Shown: positions 1 through 5,693, counted from the first letter of the stretch. The stretch is DNA of 6,600 bases from an uncultured Collinsella sp. (GCA_900757265.1 CAAENW010000163.1:1-6600); one strand, 5' to 3'. Made by a program: numbers and translations. Notes: generated by a model not told the origin, from the sequence alone.

Positions 1-302
1 AGCTTCAGGGTCTTGAGGCTGCTGACCTGCGCAATGTGTGGGATACCGTGCACCAGAAGGTTGCCGGCCCCGTCGCCTGCGTTGTTGCCAGCGTGACCGA
101 GAAGGGCACCCCGGCCCTGCTCGCCGCCGGCTCCGATGAGGCTGTGAAGGCCGGTTTCCACGCCGGCAACGTGATCAAGCAGATCGCGGGTCTGGTCGAT
201 GGCCGCGGTGGCGGCCGTCCCAACATGGCCCAGGCCGGTGGCAAGAACGCCGCCGGTATCGCCGATGCCCTCGCGGTCGCCAAGACCGCGCTCGGCGCCT
301 AA
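1..302 (+). CDS. alaS: Alanyl-tRNA synthetase, C-terminal end (partial, 5' truncated by window)
   Basis: This is the last 99 codons of a gene that begins before the window, read in the frame starting at base 3 and ending at TAA 300-302. The encoded segment looks like the C-terminal DHHA1 domain of alanyl-tRNA synthetase. It has the glycine-rich signature GGGRPNMAQAGG at bases 207-242, then an alanine-rich final helix. The more usual form of that motif has Asp where this one has Asn, a mild change. AlaRS charges tRNA-Ala in the cytosol, and the DHHA1 (C-Ala) region helps bring the tRNA to the aminoacylation and editing sites. The catalytic and editing domains are outside the window and cannot be judged. 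ruvX starts 17 nt downstream, and the alaS-ruvX-mltG order is also known in Firmicutes, which supports the call. A stand-alone DHHA1 protein such as a DHH phosphoesterase is less likely given those neighbours. Confidence 0.9.
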   Translation, partial: LQGLEAADLRNVWDTVHQKVAGPVACVVASVTEKGTPALLAAGSDEAVKAGFHAGNVIKQIAGLVDGRGGGRPNMAQAGGKNAAGIADALAVAKTALGA

Positions 303-319
303 GAACCTAAGTAGTCGCT

Positions 320-748
320 GTGGTCGCGCTCGCACTGGACATAGGGGAGACCAGGATTGGCATTGCCGTCTCGAGCCGTGATGGCAAGATGGCGATGCCT
401 GTTAAGGTGCTTCCGGCTGCCGAGGTCACTAGTATGGCAAAGACGTTTCGCTACCTGGTCGAGGACTATGAGCCCGATATCCTGGTAAGCGGACGCCCCT
501 TGACCATGGCCGGTGAGCCCGGCCCCCAGGCCGAGCGCGTCGCCGCCGTGGCCCAAAAGATTGCCGACGAGCTCGAACTTCCGCTGGAGTTTGAGGACGA
601 GCGTCTGTCCTCGCAGGAGGCCAAGCGAATCCTGCGAGAGCAGGGGCTCAATGAAAAGCAGATGAGGGGCAAGATTGACATGATCGCCGCCAGCCTGTTC
701 TTGCAGACATGGCTCGATCGTAAAAACGAGGAGGTTCAGCATGCCTAG
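320..748 (+). CDS. ruvX: RuvX/YqgF-family putative Holliday junction resolvase / pre-16S rRNA nuclease
   Basis: A 142-residue protein of the YqgF/RuvX family, which has an RNase H-like fold and a usual length of about 135-150 residues. The N-terminal strand carries the family motif DIGETRIGIAVS (D7, G9, R12, G14). SGRPL with a nearby GEPGPQA follows at residues 57-71, then DERLSS (93-98), and GKID with D120 near the C-terminus. D7, E94 and D120 are the acidic residues expected to hold catalytic metal. Members are linked to Holliday-junction resolution and, in E. coli, to maturation of the 5' end of 16S rRNA; the sequence does not tell which applies here. The start is GTG at 320. An in-frame TAA at 308-310 leaves no other ATG, GTG or TTG upstream, and no clear Shine-Dalgarno is visible, so translation probably depends on coupling to alaS. 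The 3' end overlaps mltG by 8 bp. Confidence 0.93.
   Translation: MVALALDIGETRIGIAVSSRDGKMAMPVKVLPAAEVTSMAKTFRYLVEDYEPDILVSGRPLTMAGEPGPQAERVAAVAQKIADELELPLEFEDERLSSQEAKRILREQGLNEKQMRGKIDMIAASLFLQTWLDRKNEEVQHA
728..734 (+). promoter_or_regulatory. Shine-Dalgarno of mltG, embedded in the ruvX 3' end
   Basis: GAGGAGG lies 6 nt before ATG 741. It is a near-perfect ribosome binding site and fixes the mltG start, even though that start lies inside the last codons of ruvX. Confidence 0.85.
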
Positions 749-2096
749 CGCTTCCGATCCGCGCCAGCAGAATCGTACACGGCAGCCCGCGCCGCGCCCT
801 GCTCAGCCTGGCCAGCGCCCGGCTCAGCCGACGCAGCGTTCGGCTCAACCTACTCAGCGTGCTGCTCAACAGCCCGCCGCTCGTCCCGCGCAGCCTGCTG
901 GCGGCGCTCGTTTTAAGCAGCAGGCTCCTGCCCAGCGCACGCAGGGACAGGCCCCGAAATCACGCTCCCACGCACATCATGCTCATGGCTCGCACGGCGT
1001 TGCTCCGGCCACGCGCTCGAGCTATAACACGCACGCCCGCCGTGGTACCCAAAAGAAAAGCTCCCCGGTGCCTATGATTATCGGTGGCGTCGTCGCCGTG
1101 CTTGCGCTTGTCGCGATCGTTTTCTTTGTCGTGCCAGCCGTCAAGGGCTTCTTTGGCGGTGAGGATGCGAAAGTCGCTGCTGGCCAGCAGGTTACCATCA
1201 CGATTCCCGATGGCGCTTCGGGCGACACTATCGCCTCGATTCTCTCCGAGAACCATATCGTCGAGAATCCCAAGGATTACTACGCTGCGGTCAAAAAGCT
1301 CAACGCCGACATGTCGCTCAAGCCGGGTAAGTATTCGTTTACCACGCTTATGGACGCCACGAAGGTCGTCCAGCAGCTTATGGAAGGTCCCAACGCCGGC
1401 TCCGATGCGCTGACTATCCCTGAGGGCCTGACGGTTGACCAGGTCGCCGATCGCGTGGCCAAGGCATACGACAGTATCTCCAAGGAAGACTTCCTCAATC
1501 AGGCAAAGGCCTCCAACTATGTGAAGGACTATAGCTTCCTTAAGGACGCCGCGCACGATTCGCTCGAGGGCTTCCTATTCCCCAAGACCTATTCGCTGGG
1601 TAAGGACCCAAGCGTCGATGATGTGATTCGCGCCATGCTTGACCAGTTCAACGCCGAGTATAAGTCGCTTGACTTTGCCAGCTGCGAGGCCAAGATCAAG
1701 GAGCGCTATGGCGTGGAGATGTCCGATTACGACATCGTTAACCTTGCCTCGATCGTCGAGCGCGAGGGCCTCAACGCCGACCAGCGCGCGCATGTGGCAT
1801 CGGTTTTCTATAACCGTCTGGCGGGCAAGCTCGATGGCCTGCGTTACCTCAATAGCGATGCGACCATGATGTATGTCACCGGCGGCGAGGTTACCGCCGA
1901 CGACCTGCAGAGCGATAGCCCGTATAACACCTATAAGCACGAGGGCCTCCCGCCCACGCCCATTTGCTCTCCGTCGCTCGAGGCGCTCAAGGCCACCCTT
2001 GAGCCGACCGACTCCGACGACCTGTATTTCTACATTACGCAGGACGAGGAGTACTTCTCGCAAACCTACGAAGAGCATCAACAGTCTTGGAATTGA
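741..2096 (+). CDS. mltG: Endolytic murein transglycosylase MltG (YceG-like)
   Basis: A 451-residue membrane-anchored lytic transglycosylase that cuts nascent peptidoglycan glycan strands and is thought to terminate their growth. Residues 1-105 are a long, hydrophilic Pro/Gln/Ala/Arg-rich tail with no predicted fold, including heptad-like units such as QRPAQPT and a His-rich patch near 77-86. A single transmembrane helix follows at about 110-137, which puts the tail in the cytoplasm and the rest outside. Residues 148-200 resemble the LysM-like subdomain. The YceG domain has EGFLFPKTY (276-284), the catalytic motif LASIVERE with E340 as the expected catalytic glutamate, the YNRL segment (357-360), and the terminal YNTYKHEGLPPTPI block (395-408). 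All core motifs are intact. The family is usually about 330-380 residues, so the extra length is the N-terminal tail. The start is ATG 741, backed by a strong Shine-Dalgarno. The stop is 2 nt before the next gene. Confidence 0.95.
   Translation: MPSASDPRQQNRTRQPAPRPAQPGQRPAQPTQRSAQPTQRAAQQPAARPAQPAGGARFKQQAPAQRTQGQAPKSRSHAHHAHGSHGVAPATRSSYNTHARRGTQKKSSPVPMIIGGVVAVLALVAIVFFVVPAVKGFFGGEDAKVAAGQQVTITIPDGASGDTIASILSENHIVENPKDYYAAVKKLNADMSLKPGKYSFTTLMDATKVVQQLMEGPNAGSDALTIPEGLTVDQVADRVAKAYDSISKEDFLNQAKASNYVKDYSFLKDAAHDSLEGFLFPKTYSLGKDPSVDDVIRAMLDQFNAEYKSLDFASCEAKIKERYGVEMSDYDIVNLASIVEREGLNADQRAHVASVFYNRLAGKLDGLRYLNSDATMMYVTGGEVTADDLQSDSPYNTYKHEGLPPTPICSPSLEALKATLEPTDSDDLYFYITQDEEYFSQTYEEHQQSWN
792..899 (+). 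repeat. Degenerate 21-bp tandem repeat inside mltG
   Basis: Four back-to-back 21-base units at 792-812, 813-833, 834-854 and 855-875 encode PRPAQPG, QRPAQPT, QRSAQPT and QRAAQQP. A fifth related unit, ARPAQPA, lies at 879-899 after one extra codon. The copies differ mainly at third codon positions, as expected for an old protein-level repeat under weak constraint. They encode part of the disordered cytoplasmic tail of MltG. Confidence 0.75.
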
Positions 2097-2098
2097 TC

Positions 2099-2596
2099 AT
2101 GAGGATTTTTAGCCCCAAACGATATGTTGCCACGGTCGATCGCATCGACCTCGATACCCTCTGGGCCGACGGTAAGCGCGCCATTCTGCTCGACCGCGAC
2201 AACACCCTGGTGCCACGTGATACCGAGCAGGTACCCGCTGCGGTCTCCGCCTGGCTCGAGGCCGCCCATGCTAAGGGCTTTAAGCTGTGCATGGTGTCCA
2301 ACAACTGGCATCGCGACCAGGTTATGGCGTCGGCGCGCGAGCTGGGGCTCGAGGCCATTAGCCACGCCATGAAGCCCGCCCCGTTTGCCTTGAAGGCGGG
2401 TCTTAAGCGTCTGGGCGCCACGGCCGACGAGTCCGTACTGATCGGTGACCAGCTGTACACCGACGTATGGAGCGGAAACTTTGCCGGCGTTGACACTATT
2501 CTGGTCAAGCCGCAGGCAACCCAGGACCTGTGGTACACGCAGATCTTCCGTATCTTTGAGCGCCGGGCCCTGCGCGACCTTCCCTGCGAGGAATAG
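2099..2596 (+). CDS. YqeG-family HAD-IIIA phosphatase
   Basis: A 165-residue protein with all four haloacid dehalogenase motifs in a small, cap-less layout typical of the YqeG family. Motif I is LLDRDNTL with D32 (nucleophile) and D34 (acid/base). Motif II is VSNNW with S67, and motif III is MKPAP with K92. Motif IV is IGDQLYTDV with D117 and D122 binding Mg2+. It should be a soluble Mg-dependent phosphatase; physiological substrates of this family are uncertain, so none is assigned. The start chosen is ATG 2099, 2 nt after the mltG stop, giving the expected MRIF N-terminus. A TTG at 2087 in the same frame would add four residues and overlap mltG. Neither has a good Shine-Dalgarno, so reinitiation after mltG is likely. 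In Firmicutes yqeG often lies beside yqeH and aroE; here it sits next to aroK, again a shikimate-pathway neighbour. Confidence 0.9.
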   Translation: MRIFSPKRYVATVDRIDLDTLWADGKRAILLDRDNTLVPRDTEQVPAAVSAWLEAAHAKGFKLCMVSNNWHRDQVMASARELGLEAISHAMKPAPFALKAGLKRLGATADESVLIGDQLYTDVWSGNFAGVDTILVKPQATQDLWYTQIFRIFERRALRDLPCEE

Positions 2597-2604
2597 GTTT
2601 CGCC

Positions 2605-3138
2605 ATGTCTCAGCACATCAAACACGGCTGCGACCATATCTTCTTTATCGGCTTTTTGGGCGCGGGCAAGTCGACGCTTGCGCGCAATGTGGGCACTATG
2701 TTCAAGCGTCGATTCATCGATACCGATCGTTTGGTTGTGCGTCGATGCGGCAAGTCGGTGACCGAGATATTTAAGACCGAGGGCGAGGATCGTTTTCGCG
2801 AGCTCGAGACCTCGGCACTCCGTTCGCTTCAAAGCGAGCGTAGCCTGCTGGTATCGTGCGGGGGCGGCATTGTCGAGACGCCGGTGAACATTGAACTGAT
2901 GCACGAGATGGGTACGTGTGTGTACCTCGAAGGCGACTTTGAGGACTCGTTGCGTCAGATTCGTCGCTCCGATACCCGGCCCGATTTCCGCTCGCCCGAG
3001 CATGCTGCGCGCCTGTTTGAGCATCGCCGTCCGCTGTATCGCCAGGCCGCCGATATTACCCTTGATATTCGCAACAAGTCCTTCGAGGACGTTTCCTATC
3101 TTTGTGCCGAGAAGCTTTTGGAGCGTGGACTGCTATGA
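2605..3138 (+). CDS. aroK: Shikimate kinase
   Basis: A 177-residue protein that should phosphorylate shikimate at the 3-hydroxyl with ATP, the fifth step of the chorismate pathway. The P-loop GFLGAGKST spans residues 16-24 with K22. FIDTD follows (D39, D41), where D41 is the expected shikimate contact. Next come FRELE with R65, the GGG substrate loop at 86-88, the LID arginine in TRPDF (R125), and RRPLY (141-145), whose arginine contacts substrate in the family. Every key residue I can place is present, so the enzyme looks active. Length is normal for AroK (about 165-180). ATG 2605 lies 8 nt after the yqeG stop, with a GAGGAA 11 nt upstream as a rather distant ribosome site. Its stop overlaps the next start in an ATGA arrangement, so it is almost certainly cotranslated with the AroB-like gene. 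Confidence 0.95.
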   Translation: MSQHIKHGCDHIFFIGFLGAGKSTLARNVGTMFKRRFIDTDRLVVRRCGKSVTEIFKTEGEDRFRELETSALRSLQSERSLLVSCGGGIVETPVNIELMHEMGTCVYLEGDFEDSLRQIRRSDTRPDFRSPEHAARLFEHRRPLYRQAADITLDIRNKSFEDVSYLCAEKLLERGLL

Positions 3139-4244
3139 TTCGCCGTCAACTCATCAATTTCCAAAACCGCAGTGTCGATGTTCGCGTCGGTCTTGGCGCG
3201 TTTGAGGAACTGTCGCGCATGTTTGCCTCGGCTGTGGGCAAGCCTAAGCGCGCGATGGTCGTTTGGAACACCGCCACGTCAGAGCGTTTTGGCGAGGTTG
3301 TTGAGCATGCGCTGGTCGACGCCGGCTTTGCCGTGTCGCTGCTCGCCCTTGAGGTTTCGCCTGCCGGTGCTACGCTGGCCGATGCCGATACCGTCTTTGG
3401 CGCCCTGTCGGCTAACGGCATTACCTGCGACGATCTCGTTGTCGCTGTCGGCGACACGGCGACCTGCTCGGTCGTTTGCTGGTGTTCCAATCAGTGGTGC
3501 GGTCGCACCGAGTGCGCCTTACTGCCGACGACGTTCGATGCCATGCTCACGGTCGCGACGACCATGAAGCCGCTCGTCGCCTCGTCGGTGAATGCGCTTC
3601 CCGCTATTACGTTCCGTCCCGAGCCGGGCTTGGTCGTGTGTGACCTCGACCTTGTTCGCGAGGCGGACTCCGAGGACCTCAAGCTCGGCTATGTGGAACT
3701 TGTTGGCACCATGCTTTCGAGCAGCAAGTCCCGCTGGAATCAGTTTACTGAGACCGTCCCCGAGATTCTCGCGGGCGAGGAGGTCGCGCTCGTCAATGCC
3801 ATTCAGTGGTCTCAGACTGCTCGCAAGGACGTACTGATGGCTACGAACCCGAGCGCCCGCCATGCGCTCGATTTTGGTAAGACGGGTGAGCGTACCCTGC
3901 GCGCCTGCTTGGGCGATGCCGCTTCGCGGGTCCCTGCCTACCAGCTGTTGTCCGAGGGCATGCGCTTTGAGGCACGCCTAGCACATGATGCCTGCGACTT
4001 CGATATCGATTACGTCTTTGAGGTCGATGACTGCCTGGAGGACTTTGGTATCGAGGAGCTTGCCTTCGACCTGGAGCCCGCCGCGTTTATCGAGGAGTTC
4101 CGCAAGCAGCAGTTCGCCCGTTCGAACCGCAGCATGCTGCCGCTACCCGCAGCGCTCGGCGCCATTCGTCTAACGAGCGTTGAGGACGAGGTTCTTGAGC
4201 GTCACGCTCACGCCTACTTGGCTTCTCGCAAAGAACTTCTCTAA
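3135..4244 (+). CDS. AroB-like protein (3-dehydroquinate synthase homologue lacking key active-site residues)
   Basis: A 369-residue protein starting at ATG 3135, inside the ATGA overlap with aroK. Length, position after aroK and local patterns match AroB: a DVRVG start near residue 15, an alpha/beta first half, LPTTFDAML (130-138) in place of the family's VPTTLLAQV, and LDFGKTGE (245-252) in place of LNFGHTFGH. Much of the active site is gone. The NAD-binding GGGVVGD is replaced by AVGDTAT (104-110). The usual PxGExxK reads SPAGATLAD. The GGKTGVN and GKN loops are not recognisable. The two histidine metal ligands align with K249 and A268; only the glutamate ligand is kept, as E188. Five cysteines lie at 111, 115, 117, 122 and 127. 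From family knowledge such a protein should not make 3-dehydroquinate. The frame is open throughout with neighbour-like codon use, so it is not obviously decaying. Automatic pipelines would probably call it aroB; I leave the symbol blank. Confidence 0.75.
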   Translation: MIRRQLINFQNRSVDVRVGLGAFEELSRMFASAVGKPKRAMVVWNTATSERFGEVVEHALVDAGFAVSLLALEVSPAGATLADADTVFGALSANGITCDDLVVAVGDTATCSVVCWCSNQWCGRTECALLPTTFDAMLTVATTMKPLVASSVNALPAITFRPEPGLVVCDLDLVREADSEDLKLGYVELVGTMLSSSKSRWNQFTETVPEILAGEEVALVNAIQWSQTARKDVLMATNPSARHALDFGKTGERTLRACLGDAASRVPAYQLLSEGMRFEARLAHDACDFDIDYVFEVDDCLEDFGIEELAFDLEPAAFIEEFRKQQFARSNRSMLPLPAALGAIRLTSVEDEVLERHAHAYLASRKELL

Positions 4245-4250
4245 GATTTA

Positions 4251-4276
4251 TTGACATCCATCGTCTTTCGTATCAT
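4251..4276 (+). promoter_or_regulatory. Possible sigma70-type promoter for pepP
   Basis: A perfect -35 hexamer TTGACA at 4251-4256 is followed by TATCAT at 4271-4276, five of six matches to TATAAT. The spacer is only 14 nt, shorter than the usual 16-18. The element sits just after the stop of the AroB-like gene and about 100 nt before pepP. Either the spacing is unusual, or only one hexamer is used, or the match is chance. Confidence 0.4.
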
Positions 4277-4302
4277 GTTGAGGGGCGGGTTTTCAATCGG
4301 TT

Positions 4303-4323
4303 GCGGATCGCATGCGATTCCGC
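4303..4323 (+). repeat. Near-perfect palindrome in the pepP leader
   Basis: The 10-bp perfect palindrome TCGCATGCGA (4308-4317) is flanked by GCGGA on the left and TCCGC on the right, with one extra T at 4318. As DNA it could be a dimeric operator. As RNA it could form a hairpin with an eight-pair stem, one bulge and a CATG loop. No T-run follows, so it is not an intrinsic terminator. Confidence 0.6.
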
Positions 4324-4362
4324 CGTTCGGTTGGGACCCGTCCCGTCTTTATGGAGACAACA

Positions 4363-4370
4363 AGAAAGGA
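4363..4370 (+). promoter_or_regulatory. Shine-Dalgarno deciding the pepP start
   Basis: AGAAAGGA ends 6 nt before ATG 4377. It favours this start over the in-frame TTG at 4251, which overlaps the possible -35 element and would add 42 residues unlike an M24 peptidase N-terminus. The surrounding 11-mer AACAAGAAAGG (4359-4369) recurs before efp. Confidence 0.8.
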
Positions 4371-4376
4371 ATCTGC

Positions 4377-5507
4377 ATGTCTGAGTTTGCTGCCGGTCCT
4401 GCCGGTCGTATCGAACGTGTCCGTGCCCTGATGGTCGAGCGCGGCTATGACGCTATCGTGGTACGCGACGAGGCCAATCTTCGTTGGCTCACGGGTGTGA
4501 AGGGCGTCTTCGACTACACCTTCGAGTTCCCGCACGCGGCGTTTATTACGGCTGACCAGTGCCTGTTCCATACCGACTCGCGTTACCTCAACAGCTTTGA
4601 GGAGAACACGCCCGCCGACAGCCCCTGGGTCTACGACATGGACGAGGGCACCATCCCCGGTTGGGTCGCCGGCAAGATCGCGGCCAACAAGTGCCGTGTC
4701 TGCGCCGTCGAGGACGACATGCAGATCAACTTCTACCAGGGTATTCAACGTGGTCTGGAGGACCGTTCCGTCGCCTGCATGTTGCCGCTGATGCATGACG
4801 ACATTCGCAAGATGCGCGCCATCAAGGACGCCGAGGAGATCGAGCTCATGCGCCATGCGCAGTCGATCACCGACGCCGCCTTCCAGCATATGCTCGGCTT
4901 TATTAAGCCCGGTATGACCGAGAAGCAGGTTCGCAACGAGCTCGAGAACTTTATGTTCGCCAACGGCGCCGATAGCCTGGCCTTCGGCTCCATCGTGGCG
5001 AGCGGCCCCAACACCGCCAACCCGCATGCCGTTCCGAGCGACCGTGTCATCGAGAAGGGCGACTTTGTCCTCATGGATTACGGCGCGGGCTACTGCGACT
5101 ATCGCTCCGATATGACGCGTACCGTCGTGATGGGCGAGCCTACCCAGGAGCAGCTTGACCTGTACGCGCTCGTGCGCCGCACCCACGAGGAGTGCGTCGC
5201 CGCCATCCATACGGGCGTCGAGGGCAACGACATTTTCAAGCTTTCCAAGAAGATCATCGGCGATGCCGGCTATGGCGATTACTACAACCATGGCCTGGGC
5301 CACGGCGTCGGTATCGACATCCACGAGCTGCCCAACTTCAACCGTAGCAAGAACATCATCGAGGTCGGCTCGGTTATTACCATGGAGCCCGGCGTGTACC
5401 TGCCCGGCGTGGGCGGCGTGCGCCTGGAGGACTACGGCATTGTCACCGAGAACGGCTACGAGCCCTTCACCAAGACCCCGCATGACCTCCACGTCATCGA
5501 TTGCTAA
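4377..5507 (+). CDS. pepP: Xaa-Pro aminopeptidase / dipeptidase, M24 family
   Basis: A 376-residue soluble metallopeptidase that should release the N-terminal residue from peptides with proline in second position. The N-terminal creatinase-like domain (about 10-140) includes the family segment LRWLTG (35-40) and HTDSRY (65-70). The C-terminal pita-bread domain (about 150-370) keeps all five dinuclear-metal ligands: D234 (LMDYGAG), D245 (SDMTRT), H309 (HGLGHGVG), E337 (TMEPGVY) and E351 (VRLED). Substrate-side H217 (NPHAVPS) and H316 (DIHELP) are also present, so it looks active. The length fits the short form (about 350-380), like Bacillus PapA, rather than the 440-residue E. coli PepP. Telling aminopeptidase P from prolidase by sequence alone is uncertain. 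It has its own leader and is closed by a terminator, so it may be a single-gene unit or the tail of the upstream operon. efp follows, as in Bacillus papA-efp. Confidence 0.93.
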   Translation: MSEFAAGPAGRIERVRALMVERGYDAIVVRDEANLRWLTGVKGVFDYTFEFPHAAFITADQCLFHTDSRYLNSFEENTPADSPWVYDMDEGTIPGWVAGKIAANKCRVCAVEDDMQINFYQGIQRGLEDRSVACMLPLMHDDIRKMRAIKDAEEIELMRHAQSITDAAFQHMLGFIKPGMTEKQVRNELENFMFANGADSLAFGSIVASGPNTANPHAVPSDRVIEKGDFVLMDYGAGYCDYRSDMTRTVVMGEPTQEQLDLYALVRRTHEECVAAIHTGVEGNDIFKLSKKIIGDAGYGDYYNHGLGHGVGIDIHELPNFNRSKNIIEVGSVITMEPGVYLPGVGGVRLEDYGIVTENGYEPFTKTPHDLHVIDC

Positions 5508-5516
5508 AACACCTCG

Positions 5517-5551
5517 GTAGATTTTTGGGACATGCCTTAAAATCTACTTTT
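5517..5551 (+). repeat. Perfect 9-bp inverted repeat with trailing T-run
   Basis: GTAGATTTT (5517-5525) and AAAATCTAC (5539-5547) are perfect reverse complements around a 13-nt spacer, followed by TTTT at 5548-5551. The stem is A/T-rich, so it would be a weak terminator on its own. It lies 9 nt after the pepP stop and just before the stronger terminator. It may assist termination, protect the mRNA 3' end, or be one copy of a dispersed intergenic repeat. Confidence 0.65.
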
Positions 5552-5556
5552 GTGAG

Positions 5557-5599
5557 GCGGGACGTTCGGATAGATTCGGACGCCCCGCGTTCTCTTTTT
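5557..5599 (+). terminator. Rho-independent terminator after pepP
   Basis: The arm beginning GCGGGACGTTCGGA (5557-5570) pairs with TTCGGACGCCCCGC (5575-5588). This gives about 14 pairs with one A/C mismatch, two G-U wobbles and a tight loop. The T-rich tract TTCTCTTTTT (5590-5599) follows directly. It should end pepP transcription before the efp promoter. Confidence 0.88.
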
Positions 5600-5630
5600 A
5601 TGCGCTCGCTGCAGGCGCCGTCTGCAAGTG

Positions 5631-5636
5631 TATAAT
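5631..5636 (+). promoter_or_regulatory. -10 element of the efp promoter
   Basis: A perfect TATAAT preceded by GTG lies 57 nt before the efp start codon and after the terminator, so efp probably has its own promoter. No good TTGACA-like -35 sits 16-18 nt upstream; that region is GC-rich (GCTGCAGGC). The inverted repeat TGCAG (5610-5614) / CTGCA (5622-5626) covers the -35 to spacer area and could bind a regulator. Confidence 0.65.
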
Positions 5637-5680
5637 TTCGGTCGTATGTAATTTGGACGCTTGTGCGTTCTGCCCATAAC

Positions 5681-5688
5681 AAGAAAGG
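5681..5688 (+). promoter_or_regulatory. Shine-Dalgarno deciding the efp start
   Basis: AAGAAAGG ends 5 nt before ATG 5694. This start gives the standard EF-P N-terminus MPTISTADF. An upstream in-frame start at 5661 would add eleven residues with no family support and would translate through the ribosome site. Confidence 0.85.
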
Positions 5689-5693
5689 TCGCT

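Larger units (their letters stand above)
4245..4376 (+). other. Intergenic leader between the AroB-like gene and pepP
   Basis: 132 nt with no convincing gene. It holds a possible promoter (4251-4276), a near-palindrome (4303-4323), a small GGGA/TCCC inverted repeat (4333-4344) and the pepP ribosome site. No hairpin followed by a T-run is visible, so read-through from the upstream operon is possible. Confidence 0.6.
5508..5693 (+). other. Intergenic region pepP-efp
   Basis: 186 nt with no gene. In order it holds a 9-bp inverted repeat, a GC-rich terminator, a short inverted repeat, a TATAAT element and the efp leader with its ribosome site. These separate efp transcription from pepP. Confidence 0.7.

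Noticed and set aside
2035..3024. Long open frame on the minus strand (329 codons) opposite yqeG and aroK
   Set aside because: It lies across two genes with complete family motifs on the + strand, and no family pattern is visible in the antisense product.
3102..3134. Upstream TTG start for the AroB-like gene at 3102
   Set aside because: It would add eleven residues overlapping aroK with no family support. ATG 3135 in an ATGA overlap gives the expected N-terminus.
3135..4244. Frameshift or sequencing error as the reason for the lost AroB motifs
   Set aside because: The other forward frames over 3400-4000 do not restore GGGVVGD, GHTFGH or HGEAV, and the frame stays open to a sensible stop. 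The changes look like substitutions, not shifts.
4333..4344. GGGA-CCCG-TCCC followed by GTCTTT as a terminator before pepP
   Set aside because: The stem is only four pairs and the T-run is short and interrupted; it is too weak to call.
4251..4376. TTG start at 4251 extending pepP by 42 residues
   Set aside because: It has no ribosome site, the extension resembles no M24 N-terminus, and a strong Shine-Dalgarno precedes ATG 4377.
4293..5492. Long open frame on the minus strand (399 codons) opposite pepP
   Set aside because: It is an antisense shadow of a strongly conserved M24 peptidase in GC-rich DNA. The product is low in recognisable motifs and has no ribosome site.
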